In this document: one piece after another, positions 17,909-26,090 of the stretch
Layout: each line of letters opens with the position of its first letter
How positions within the stretch are numbered: the first letter of the stretch is position 1
Assembly: GCA_027061855.1 (NCBI GenBank)
Contig: JAMOVT010000080.1
Span: 1-64,000 of the forward strand
Origin: Flavobacteriales bacterium
GTDB lineage: Bacteria > Bacteroidota > Bacteroidia > Flavobacteriales > Flavobacteriaceae
Direction: 5' to 3'
Length of the DNA: 64,000 bases
Translations under genes and position numbers: made by a program
The notes under the pieces: model-generated
What the model was told of the DNA's origin: nothing
What the model saw: the letters and a program-made list of their open reading frames with translations, nothing else
Database searches by the model: none

Positions 17909-18523
17909 ATGCATATAGCAATTGCCGGAAATATCGGAGCAGGAAAAACCACCCTAACTACCTTATTATCACAGCATTTCAATATGGAACCGCATTATGA
18001 ATCGGTAGATGAAAATCCCTATTTAGAGGATTTTTATCACGAGATGGAACGCTGGTCATTTCATTTGCAAGTGTATTTTTTAAACAGTCGTTTCCGGCAA
18101 ATTTTGGAAATAAAAAAAGAACAAAAAGACATTATTCAAGACCGTACGATTTATGAAGATCGATTTATTTTTGCAGCAAACTTGCATAGTATGGGATTGA
18201 TGTCCGAAAGGGATTTTACCAATTATTCTTCCCTTTTTGATTTAATGGAACTCATTGTTACTCCCCCCGATTTATTAATTTATCTTAAAGCCTCAATTCC
18301 TACTTTGGTAAGAAATATCCATTCACGCGGGAGAGAATATGAAAAATCCATTAATATAGATTATTTGAGCAATCTTAACGACCGGTATAATAACTGGATC
18401 GAATCTTACAAAAAAGGGAAATTGCTTGTGATTGATGTGGATAACTTGGATTTTGTAAAAAAACCCGAGGACTTGGGAACTATAATCGAAAAAGTAAATG
18501 CGGAAATTCACGGACTTTTTTAA
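17909..18523 (+). CDS. Deoxynucleoside kinase
   Basis: Salvage kinase of the deoxynucleoside/thymidine kinase-like P-loop family, 204 residues. Visible motifs: P-loop GNIGAGKTTL, ESVDENPYLEDFY, the DRTIYEDRFIFA substrate and catalytic region (DRS-like), and a Arg-rich lid SRGREYEKSI. Phosphorylates dA/dG/dC-type substrates in relatives, but specificity is not readable here. The last 26 bases overlap the following ClC gene. Confidence 0.9.
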   Translation: MHIAIAGNIGAGKTTLTTLLSQHFNMEPHYESVDENPYLEDFYHEMERWSFHLQVYFLNSRFRQILEIKKEQKDIIQDRTIYEDRFIFAANLHSMGLMSERDFTNYSSLFDLMELIVTPPDLLIYLKASIPTLVRNIHSRGREYEKSINIDYLSNLNDRYNNWIESYKKGKLLVIDVDNLDFVKKPEDLGTIIEKVNAEIHGLF

Positions 18524-20330
18524 AATAAAGATTCCTAGAATCGATTTTAAAAAACTATTTTACAAAGTTCACCGTTGGCGGTATAAACATATCACCCAAA
18601 AACAATTTATCAACATTTTAAGTGTAATTATCGGTCTTTTAAGCGGCTTGGCTGCCGTATTAATAAAAAACCTTACTCATATAATTCAATATTTCCTAGA
18701 AAGTAATTTTATTCATGATATTAAACATGCATTTTATTTTCTTTTTCCTATTATAGGCATTTTAATTGTAGTTCTAATCATTTATTATATTATTAAAAAA
18801 CCGGTGGAAGAAGGAATTCCGGCGGTATTATATGCCATTACAAAACTCAAAGGTTTAATTCCTCCATATCAGGCATGGGCTTCCCTTATCACGGCTCCCA
18901 TTACGGTAGGTTTCGGAGGGTCAGTCGGTTTGGAAGGTCCTACGGTAATTACAGGTTCTGCATTGAGTTCCAATTTTTCAAGACTTCTTCATTTAAGTCG
19001 AAAAGAACGAATTCTTATGATCGGAGCAGCTGCCGCCGGAAGCATGGCGGCTATTTTTAAAGCTCCTTTGGCAGGAATTATGTTTGCCGTGGAAATTTTC
19101 AGTTTGGACTTGACCATGACTTCATTAATTCCGCTCATTTTGGCTTCGGTATTTGCCATTCTTACCTCTTTTTTCTTTATGGGAAAAAATATCCTGTTGC
19201 ACTTTACCTTAAAGGACGGATTTGTCCTTAATGATATTCCTTTTTTCTTCTTGCTTGGGATTTCTTCGGCTTTGACATCCATCTATTTTGTAAAAGCCTA
19301 TCAATGGATTACGGGCTATTTTTCCCGCTATAAAAACCCGTTTAAAAAATGGTTTATTGCCGGAATATTGCTAGGTTTGATAATATATCTATTTCCCAAT
19401 CTGTATGGTGAAGGTTATGAAGTAATCAACCATGTAATAATCAATAATTATCATTATGTAGTAAATCATTCTTCATTCCATTTCAATCATAATGAAACCT
19501 ATATGGTAATACTTCTTTTTGTTTTGCTTGTTACTTTTAAGGTTATTGCCATGTCATTGACATTTAGTGCAGGAGGAGTCGGAGGTGTTTTTGCTCCAAC
19601 ATTATTTACAGGAAGTTTATCGGGATATGTATTTGCTTTATTGGTAAACTATTTGAATCTCTTCGGAATTCAAATCTCTTATGAAAATTTTGCATTGGCA
19701 GGTATGGCAGGAGCAATGGCGGGAATTTTACAAGCTCCATTAACCGCTGTGTTTTTAATTGTTGAAATTACAGGCGGATACGATTTGATCGTTCCCATTA
19801 TGCTTGTATCGGCTGTTTCATATATCATTTCAAAATCGGTATTAAAATATAATATTTATGCAAAAGACCTGGCCAAAATCAATGCTTTGCCTACTCACGA
19901 TAAAGACAAATATGCCGGGATGTTGATAGAATGGAAAGAAGTGATAGAAAAAAATTTCTCGCCGGTTTCTCCGGATATGAGTTTGGGTGATTTGGTACAT
20001 AAAGTCATCGAAAAAGCAAATCGTGATATTTTTCCCGTTTTGGATGAAAACGGCCAATTTCTGGGAGAAATCTCCTTAAATGATTTACGCACAATTATGT
20101 TTCATCAAGAATATTATGATAAAATATTTGTAAAAGATTTATATCATAAAGCACCGGCAGTAATTTTTATTTATAAGGATCATTTCCCGGACATTATGAG
20201 AAAATTTCAAGAAACAGCAGCTTGGAATCTTCCGGTAGTTGACGACAATTATAAGTACATCGGGTTTATTTCCAAATCGAAATTGCTCAGTGTATATCGA
20301 AAGAAATTATTGGTTTTAACTTCCGAATAA
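18498..20330 (+). CDS. ClC-family chloride channel/transporter with CBS domains
   Basis: 610 residues: about ten or more membrane helices (residues 35-440), then a cytosolic pair of CBS domains (about 475-605). ClC filter motifs include GSVGLEGPTV, which has the gating glutamate of the GxEGP motif, and GGVGGVFAPTL (GxFxP). The first filter motif, GSGIP in well-studied ClCs, reads EEGIP, so the central anion-binding serine is absent. Start ATG 18498 lies inside the kinase gene, giving a 26-base overlap; translation is probably coupled. Whether it is a channel or a proton antiporter cannot be told. Confidence 0.9.
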   Translation: MRKFTDFFKIKIPRIDFKKLFYKVHRWRYKHITQKQFINILSVIIGLLSGLAAVLIKNLTHIIQYFLESNFIHDIKHAFYFLFPIIGILIVVLIIYYIIKKPVEEGIPAVLYAITKLKGLIPPYQAWASLITAPITVGFGGSVGLEGPTVITGSALSSNFSRLLHLSRKERILMIGAAAAGSMAAIFKAPLAGIMFAVEIFSLDLTMTSLIPLILASVFAILTSFFFMGKNILLHFTLKDGFVLNDIPFFFLLGISSALTSIYFVKAYQWITGYFSRYKNPFKKWFIAGILLGLIIYLFPNLYGEGYEVINHVIINNYHYVVNHSSFHFNHNETYMVILLFVLLVTFKVIAMSLTFSAGGVGGVFAPTLFTGSLSGYVFALLVNYLNLFGIQISYENFALAGMAGAMAGILQAPLTAVFLIVEITGGYDLIVPIMLVSAVSYIISKSVLKYNIYAKDLAKINALPTHDKDKYAGMLIEWKEVIEKNFSPVSPDMSLGDLVHKVIEKANRDIFPVLDENGQFLGEISLNDLRTIMFHQEYYDKIFVKDLYHKAPAVIFIYKDHFPDIMRKFQETAAWNLPVVDDNYKYIGFISKSKLLSVYRKKLLVLTSE

Positions 20331-20331
20331 T

Positions 20332-20550
20332 ATGAAAAAACTAATCAGACTACTTTTCTACTTCAATTTAGCTCTTTTTTTCTATGGGGCTTATTTGCAA
20401 TATGTTGCTCATAATCCGGCTTATGCCAAAGTAATGGGCAGCGGAGTTTTGTTTCTGGTTTTTGTATTATTACCTCTTTTTTTATGGTACCGGTATAAGG
20501 ATAAGAAAATTGAAGATTTTCAATTTAAAAAACCTGAAAAGAAAGATTAA
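20332..20550 (+). CDS. Small two-helix membrane protein
   Basis: 72 residues with two hydrophobic segments (about 4-24 and 35-55), a positive YRYKDKK stretch after the second and a charged tail. It starts one base after the ClC gene stops and its stop overlaps the end of the convergent pabC-like gene. No family is recognised; the tight coupling suggests it is made with the ClC protein. Confidence 0.65.
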   Translation: MKKLIRLLFYFNLALFFYGAYLQYVAHNPAYAKVMGSGVLFLVFVLLPLFLWYRYKDKKIEDFQFKKPEKKD

Positions 20551-21134
20551 TAATAAATATTGGTCGCCGGAATTTCCTCTTGTTCTTCAAAATCGAGCAT
20601 GGCATTGATTAATTTAAAAGTCTTATAATTTTTGATGTCCTCAGGGCGAATTTCCTTTGCAAAAATTTTTTTTTCATAAAGCAATCTTTCTCTGGCGGTA
20701 CCTTTTAATAACGGATAAGCCGGTGTCACCCATTGTTTCCCGTCAAAAAAAACGATATTGGTAAAGGAGGTATCTGAAATTTGTTCGTTTTTGATAATCA
20801 AAATATCATCAGAACTTCCTTTCCTTTTTTGCAAATCCTCAATGGGTTGACGATTTACATATTTCAAACTGTACTCCAAATCATCAGCTGTGACCAATTG
20901 TAAACTATTTATTTTACGGGGAGTATAAGGCGAATATTGACAAAAACAATCTACTTCATTATATAAAAACCGCAATTTGACAATTCCTTTTTTAAATTCC
21001 TCCGGTACTTGAATTAACTGTTTCAAATCAAATGGGGCGGGTTTAAGATAATGAAGAAAAAAAGATTTTTCAAAACGCCATTGATGCCAATCAAGATATT
21101 GAGGAATTCCCTCTTTGATTTTAATGGTTTCCAT
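20547..21134 (-). CDS. Class IV aminotransferase, aminodeoxychorismate lyase-like
   Basis: Likely makes 4-aminobenzoate from aminodeoxychorismate for folate. 195 residues, shorter than typical PabC (about 270). The KYVNRQPIEDL stretch fits the PLP-lysine region and ISDTSFTNIVFFDG ... GTARERLL fits the conserved C-terminal half. ATG at 21134 (METIKIKEG) is chosen; it overlaps the end of pabB by 14 bases. Its partner pabB just upstream supports the role, but other class IV reactions remain possible. Confidence 0.8.
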   Translation of the reverse strand: METIKIKEGIPQYLDWHQWRFEKSFFLHYLKPAPFDLKQLIQVPEEFKKGIVKLRFLYNEVDCFCQYSPYTPRKINSLQLVTADDLEYSLKYVNRQPIEDLQKRKGSSDDILIIKNEQISDTSFTNIVFFDGKQWVTPAYPLLKGTARERLLYEKKIFAKEIRPEDIKNYKTFKLINAMLDFEEQEEIPATNIYY

Positions 21135-22104
21135 CAATGGGAACATATATTTTGTCAATAAGCTCATTGTATTCTGATTTTGGATTGCTTTGTGAAGTTA
21201 TACCTCCTCCGCTTCGATATATTTTAAAATTATTTCTCTCTTCGATAAAACGGATGTTCACTGCGGAATCGAGATTTTTACCGTCAAAAATACCAAAAAT
21301 CCCCGTATAATATCCCCGTTTATCTTTTTCTGCTTGTTGAATAATTTCAATCGTTTTTTCCTTGGGCGCCCCGGATATAGATCCCGCCGGAAGCAAAGTC
21401 AAAAGGATATTCCCAATATTTTCCTGCCAATTTTCAGGCAAATCTCCTTGTATTTCCGAACTCACTTGATAAAGATGCTTTCTGCTGGTCTTGATCTCCT
21501 GTATGTAACGAAATCGGCTCACCTGTACTTTTTCGGCGACCATTGACAAATCATTGCGTATTAAATCCACAATGGTATAATGCTCCCTTTTTTCTTTTTC
21601 ATCTTCCAGAATAATTTTTCTTGCATCGGAAATTGATGCATCTATCGTCCCTTTCATCGGAAAAGAATAAATTTTTCTGTCTGCTATTTTGATAAAACTT
21701 TCGGGAGAAAAACTGACAAATTTATTTTTAAAAAACAATTTATAGGGAGAAGAAGCAGCATAGAAAATTTGTTCCAAAGTATAATCCGTATTGATATATG
21801 CAGGAAAAGTAAGATTGACCAAATAGGAATTCCCGTAATTGATTTGCTGTTGAACAAAGTCAAATGATTTTTTGTACTCCTCATAAGTGACGGGGAATAT
21901 TTGGAAATCATTAATAAATCCCTGTTTAGTGGGAGTATAATTCCTAAAATTGGGCATTTTTAAAAGAATTAGGTGTTTTTGAAGTTCTTCCAAAGGACAA
22001 ACAAAAGGTGCTTCCTTTTCAAAATCGATAAGAAAGAAAAATGCTTTTCTCTCTTTTCCCCATTCATTTAAAATTTCTCTGAATTTATCAAGCTTTTGAT
22101 TCAT
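21121..22104 (-). CDS. pabB: Aminodeoxychorismate synthase component I
   Basis: Chorismate-binding enzyme of 327 residues, the short form lacking the N-terminal extension of anthranilate synthase. Conserved stretches: SFSPESFIKI, FPMKGTIDA, LIRNDLSMVAEKVQV, LPAGSISGAPKEKTIEII and the C-terminal RSGGGITSQSNPKSEYNE. With the class IV aminotransferase downstream it forms a p-aminobenzoate module; no glutamine amidotransferase subunit (pabA) is nearby. The start overlaps the end of the CPBP-RdgB gene by 17 bases. Confidence 0.92.
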   Translation of the reverse strand: MNQKLDKFREILNEWGKERKAFFFLIDFEKEAPFVCPLEELQKHLILLKMPNFRNYTPTKQGFINDFQIFPVTYEEYKKSFDFVQQQINYGNSYLVNLTFPAYINTDYTLEQIFYAASSPYKLFFKNKFVSFSPESFIKIADRKIYSFPMKGTIDASISDARKIILEDEKEKREHYTIVDLIRNDLSMVAEKVQVSRFRYIQEIKTSRKHLYQVSSEIQGDLPENWQENIGNILLTLLPAGSISGAPKEKTIEIIQQAEKDKRGYYTGIFGIFDGKNLDSAVNIRFIEERNNFKIYRSGGGITSQSNPKSEYNELIDKIYVPIDGNH

Positions 22105-23482
22105 CCAAATATTTTTTCAATTTCTTTAAGGCTTCCGCTCTATGGCTGATTTTATTTTTTTCTTCTTGTGTCATTTCGGCGAAAGTTTTATCATAGCCCT
22201 CGGGAATAAAAACAGAATCATAACCGAATCCTCTTTCTCCTCGGGGTTCATTGGCAATCGTTCCTTTTATTTCTCCTTCAAATACTATTTCTTTTGGTCC
22301 GTCACTGAGGGCTATAAGCGTTCGAAAACGGGCATTACGATTTTCTTTTCCCTCCATTTCTTTTAATAATTTCTCGACATTATCCCGGTAAGAGGCGTTT
22401 TCTCCTGCATATCGTGCACTGTAAACACCGGGAGCTCCTTGTAGGCTCTCCACTTCAAGACCGGTATCGTCTGCCATTACATTGACATCATAAGGATATG
22501 CAATTTGACGCATTTTTTGCAAAGCATTTTCTTCCAAAGTTTTTCCCGTTTCCTTCAATTCTGTTTTATGCCCCAAAGCTTTTAAATCTTTCAAACGGAT
22601 GTTTTTCGGCAAGATTTTCTCTATTTCTTGTATTTTATGCGGATTTCCGGTAGCCACAATCCATTCCTTCGGCGTGTGAGAAAAATATTTTTCAAAATAA
22701 TTATATAAGAAATAGATAATAAAAAGACTGAAAAGGCTTAATAAGATCATTCCTTTTATTTCCTGATGAGTGAGTGTTTCCGTTAAATTTTCCGAAGGAT
22801 CTTGAAATTGTCCGGCGATAAAGGCCGTACTGTTTAATAACCAATGGATTAAAATAGGATAAAAAAGACTTCCCGTTTTCCAATAAATATAACCCAAATA
22901 GATTCCCAGTACCGTAGCATATAGAAATTGCCAAGGATTGAGATGAAAAACCCCAAATACCACTGCCGAAATCAAAATGGCTTTCCAAGGACTATATTTT
23001 TTCAGAAGGGCTTTTAGAATGATTCCTCTAAAAAGCCATTCTTCCAAAATAGGTGCAGCTACGGCAATCATAAGATATCCGGAAATTTTATCGTTAAAAA
23101 TGGCTTTCATCGCTTCATTTAGTTCATCAAAAATCGTTTTAAAAATTCCCGAAGGTTCAGGCAAAAGTAAAACCGTTGATTCACCTACCACTAAAAAAGC
23201 AAAAGCTCCGATCACGATAAAAGGAAACAAATTCTTGTGTTGAAAAGAGAAACTTGGGAATCCTTCCCGGCCAAAGGTTTTCCTTGTAGCCCAAATGGTA
23301 AGAATCATTGGAAAAACATAGGAAAGCAACATTCCAAAAGTTTTGAATCGAGCCGGAAAATGGCTCACCAACAAAGAAAATGGAATGGAAAAAAGAATGA
23401 AATAGGCAATAATAGCCACAAAATGAATAAATTTCGGAAAATTTCTTTTGGATGGTATTTCTTTATAATAATTACTATTCAT
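22088..23482 (-). CDS. Fusion of CPBP (CAAX-type) membrane protease and RdgB/HAM1 XTP/dITP diphosphatase
   Basis: 464 residues in one uninterrupted frame. Residues 1 to about 272 are a multi-helix CPBP-family protease with all three motifs: EEWLFR (EExxxR), FGVFH (FxxxH) and HWLLN (HxxxN). Residues 273-464 (192, the normal RdgB length) are a complete RdgB: ATGNPHK, ADDTGLEVESLQGAPGVYSA, GFGYDSVFIPEG and SHRAEAL. The linker is FEKYFSHTPK, directly after the last membrane helix, with no start codon near the RdgB boundary. This would place a house-cleaning nucleotidase on the cytosolic face of the membrane. A lost stop codon or an assembly error is the alternative. It overlaps both rlmH (8 bases) and pabB. 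Confidence 0.9.
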   Translation of the reverse strand: MNSNYYKEIPSKRNFPKFIHFVAIIAYFILFSIPFSLLVSHFPARFKTFGMLLSYVFPMILTIWATRKTFGREGFPSFSFQHKNLFPFIVIGAFAFLVVGESTVLLLPEPSGIFKTIFDELNEAMKAIFNDKISGYLMIAVAAPILEEWLFRGIILKALLKKYSPWKAILISAVVFGVFHLNPWQFLYATVLGIYLGYIYWKTGSLFYPILIHWLLNSTAFIAGQFQDPSENLTETLTHQEIKGMILLSLFSLFIIYFLYNYFEKYFSHTPKEWIVATGNPHKIQEIEKILPKNIRLKDLKALGHKTELKETGKTLEENALQKMRQIAYPYDVNVMADDTGLEVESLQGAPGVYSARYAGENASYRDNVEKLLKEMEGKENRNARFRTLIALSDGPKEIVFEGEIKGTIANEPRGERGFGYDSVFIPEGYDKTFAEMTQEEKNKISHRAEALKKLKKYLDESKA

Positions 23483-23948
23483 GATGATAAGGATGATGAT
23501 TTATAATGGTAAATGCGCGATATAATTGTTCTGCAAATATAAGCCTTATCAATTGATGAGAAAAGGTCATTTTTGACAAGGCGATTTTTTGATTTGCACG
23601 TGCATAAACTTCATCCGAGAAACCATAAGGTCCGCCGATTATAAAAAGCAAATTTTTCAATCCGCTATTCATACGCTTTTGTAAATAACCCGCAAATTCC
23701 ACTGAAGTAAATTCTTTTCCTTTTTCGTCCAATAAAATAACAAAATCATTTTTCTCGATCTTATTCAAAATAAGCTTGGCTTCTTTATCTTTTTGTTCAG
23801 TAGCCGATAATTTTTTAGCATTTTTTATATCCGGTATAATAATTTCTTCAAAAGAAACAAAGGAATGAAGACGTTTGTAATATTTATTTATGAGTTGTTC
23901 CAAACATTTCTCATCTGTTTTTCCAACTACTATCAATTTAATTTTCAT
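23475..23948 (-). CDS. rlmH: 23S rRNA pseudouridine-1915 N3-methyltransferase
   Basis: SPOUT methyltransferase modifying helix 69 of 23S rRNA. 157 residues, the family length. Motifs: MKIKLIVVGKTDEKCL at the start, FVILLDEKGKEFTS, FIIGGPYGFSDEVYARA (SAM knot), and the C-terminal SHQLIRLIFAEQLYRAFTIINHHPYHH. ATG 23948 matches the conserved N-terminus; the in-frame start six codons upstream does not. It heads the minus-strand group rlmH, CPBP-rdgB, pabB, pabC, all overlapping by 8-17 bases. Confidence 0.96.
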   Translation of the reverse strand: MKIKLIVVGKTDEKCLEQLINKYYKRLHSFVSFEEIIIPDIKNAKKLSATEQKDKEAKLILNKIEKNDFVILLDEKGKEFTSVEFAGYLQKRMNSGLKNLLFIIGGPYGFSDEVYARANQKIALSKMTFSHQLIRLIFAEQLYRAFTIINHHPYHHE

Positions 23949-24149
23949 TAATATATTTTTTTGCAAAGAAACAAAACAATTTTATAAATTATAAAAAAAT
24001 ACTTCATTCTTAAAAACAACAAATTCAATTGAATCTTTAAACAAAAAATAGCTTTTTGCAATTTTAATTGAATTTTAGGTAGTGTTATATTTTCGATTAG
24101 TAATATTAGTTACCATTTTAACTATATCGATAAAAAAATTAAAATAAAA

Positions 24150-24180
24150 TTTGCATTTCATATTTTTATGTTTAATTTTG
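24150..24180 (+). promoter_or_regulatory. Promoter of the PAS operon (TTTG-N19-TAATTTTG)
   Basis: -33 TTTG at 24150-24153 and -7 TAATTTTG at 24173-24180, spaced by 19 bases; one of the best matches in the window to the Bacteroidota consensus. The ATG of the first PAS gene is 25 bases downstream. Confidence 0.75.
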
Positions 24181-24204
24181 CTGGCTATTAACTTCAAATA
24201 AAAT

Positions 24205-24843
24205 ATGAAAAGAATAGAGCGACCCACTCCGGTAAATGAGGAGATTAAACTCAACCCGATGCGGACTATAATGAGTAAAACCGATGCAAAAGGTATAATA
24301 GAATATGCCAATGATTATTTCATGGAAATCTCGGGCTATAAAGAATGGGAATTGATGGGGCAACCTCATAATGTCATTCGGCATCCGGATATGCCCAAAA
24401 GTATATTCAAAATATTATGGGATCGAATTAATCAAGGGATGCCCACTTATGCTTTGGTTAAAAACTTGGCCAAAGACGGCCGTTATTATTGGGTAATTGC
24501 TTACTTCATTCCCGTCAGCAAAGAAGGAAAAATTATCAATCACTATGCTAAACGAAAAGCTATACCTGACGAGATAAAGGATGAAATCACCAGTTTATAC
24601 AATATGTTGCTTGAACTGGAAAAAACAGGGGGTATGGAAGCGGCCGAAGCCTATTTCTTATCTTATCTGGAGGAGCAAAAAATGTCTTATGACGAATTTA
24701 TTTTCGATACAATGCGCTTATCTGAAAAAGAGTTGAAAAAATATATGGATGCCCAAATAACCGATGAAAGTTTAGGGCTGGATATGAGTGCGGAAGAAGC
24801 AATTAAAAATAGTGTTAAAAAGAAAAGAAGATTTTTTTGGTAG
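24205..24843 (+). CDS. Aer-type PAS protein 1 (single-domain)
   Basis: 212 residues. Residues about 20-110 are a PAS domain very like the flavin-binding PAS of the aerotaxis receptor Aer: GQPHNVIRHPDMP (R59, H60, D62) and LVKNLAKDGRYYWV. Residues 115-165 are helical (DEIKDEITSLYNMLLELE, GGMEAAEAYFLSYLEEQ). The C-terminus is KKKRRFFW. There is no signalling, kinase or methyl-accepting domain and no chemotaxis gene near. Likely a soluble redox or oxygen sensor module with an unknown partner. First of three paralogues read as one unit. Confidence 0.85.
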   Translation: MKRIERPTPVNEEIKLNPMRTIMSKTDAKGIIEYANDYFMEISGYKEWELMGQPHNVIRHPDMPKSIFKILWDRINQGMPTYALVKNLAKDGRYYWVIAYFIPVSKEGKIINHYAKRKAIPDEIKDEITSLYNMLLELEKTGGMEAAEAYFLSYLEEQKMSYDEFIFDTMRLSEKELKKYMDAQITDESLGLDMSAEEAIKNSVKKKRRFFW

Positions 24844-24848
24844 AAATT

Positions 24849-25475
24849 ATGTTTGAAATAGAAAAAATAATAGAACCGGATATTACGCTTGTATGTAAGT
24901 TAAATAATGATGGGAGTATTGGCTTTATCAACAAAGCTTATACGGATATAACAGGTTTTTCCGAAAAAGATCTTACAGGCGAAAGCCATGAAATTATCCA
25001 ACACCCGAAAATGCCCAAAACCATATTGGAACAGGTATGGAAAAATATCCATACTAATGAAAAATCCTATATTATAGGAAAAAATATCACCAAAAACGGT
25101 GAATATTTTTGGACGGTTGCCGATATTACCAATCGACTTGGTCAATCTAAAAATCCCGGAATTTTTATTCGTAAAAAATATTTGCCCTCCAATATCAAAG
25201 ACGAAATTGCAAAATTATATGAAATTCTTTACGGAATAGAAAATAGCGGAGGAATGGAGATTGCCGAAAAATATTTAAAGGGTTGGCTGGAAGAAAGAAA
25301 CAGTAAGTCTTTTGAAGAATATATTTTCAATCAATTCGGCGGTGAAAAAAATTTGAAGAAATATCTTACAACCGAAGTAAATGACAAAGAATTATTCTCT
25401 ACGGACCCCTCTTCTATGAATATTGATGAAATAATGGAATTTGTTAAAAAGAAAAAAAGAAGAAGATTCTGGTAA
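24849..25475 (+). CDS. Aer-type PAS protein 2 (single-domain paralogue)
   Basis: 208 residues, same layout as its upstream paralogue: PAS domain, helical segment (IKDEIAKLYEILYGIE, GGMEIAEKYLKGWLEE) and basic-aromatic tail KKKKRRRFW. The flavin-site motif is altered: IIQHPKMP (Q51, K54) replaces IRHPDMP, so flavin binding may be weakened or changed. KNGEYFWTV is kept. The ATG lies 5 bases after the stop of PAS 1; an upstream in-frame TTG would overlap that gene. Confidence 0.83.
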   Translation: MFEIEKIIEPDITLVCKLNNDGSIGFINKAYTDITGFSEKDLTGESHEIIQHPKMPKTILEQVWKNIHTNEKSYIIGKNITKNGEYFWTVADITNRLGQSKNPGIFIRKKYLPSNIKDEIAKLYEILYGIENSGGMEIAEKYLKGWLEERNSKSFEEYIFNQFGGEKNLKKYLTTEVNDKELFSTDPSSMNIDEIMEFVKKKKRRRFW

Positions 25476-25493
25476 AAAATATAAATATTAATT

Positions 25494-26090
25494 ATGACTA
25501 TAAATAAAACTTCTATGGCTAAAAACAAAAAATGTAATTCATTAGATCCGGCCAGAAAATTTAAATTCAAAGTAGATTTGGAAGGGAAAATTCAATTTTT
25601 CAATTCTTATTTTACTGAATTCACCGGCTACTCCATTACCGAATTAATTTTGAAAGATTTTTCAAAATTATTTGAGGAAGATATGCCCAAATTAAGTATG
25701 GATGTTTTGATAAATGAAATCGAAAAGAACCCGAAGGCCTTTTTTGCCTATAAAGGTAAAACAAAGGACGGAGGATGTTATTGGGGCTTGCTTCGCTCCT
25801 CTCAAAGGCTTTCAAATAACGAAATTATAGGCTATGATTTGGAAGTGAAATTACTTCCTCAAAACTCAGTGAAAGCCTTTGAAAATTTATATTCGATTAT
25901 TCATGAAATCGAAAAAAATGCAGGCAAAAAAGCCGGTGAAAAATATTTGGAAGGCTTCCTTGAAGAAAAAAACAAGACTTTTAAGGATTTTGTTTTGGAA
26001 GCTATTGAAATCAATGAAAAAAAAGCTGACAAATATTTTGAAATCGACGAAGATGAAAAACCAAAAAAGAAAAAAAAGTCTTGGTTTTAA
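25494..26090 (+). CDS. Aer-type PAS protein 3 (diverged paralogue)
   Basis: 198 residues. The PAS fold is still visible (FFNSYFTEFTGYSITEL, KTKDGGCYWGLLR), but the RHPDMP motif has become FEEDMP, so the Aer flavin site is probably lost. The helical segment (AFENLYSIIHEIEKNAGKKAGEKY) and the tail KKKKKSWF remain. An internal ATG at codon 8 (MAKNKK) is an alternative start. It converges with and overlaps the ABC ATPase gene by 4 bases. Confidence 0.8.
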   Translation: MTINKTSMAKNKKCNSLDPARKFKFKVDLEGKIQFFNSYFTEFTGYSITELILKDFSKLFEEDMPKLSMDVLINEIEKNPKAFFAYKGKTKDGGCYWGLLRSSQRLSNNEIIGYDLEVKLLPQNSVKAFENLYSIIHEIEKNAGKKAGEKYLEGFLEEKNKTFKDFVLEAIEINEKKADKYFEIDEDEKPKKKKKSWF

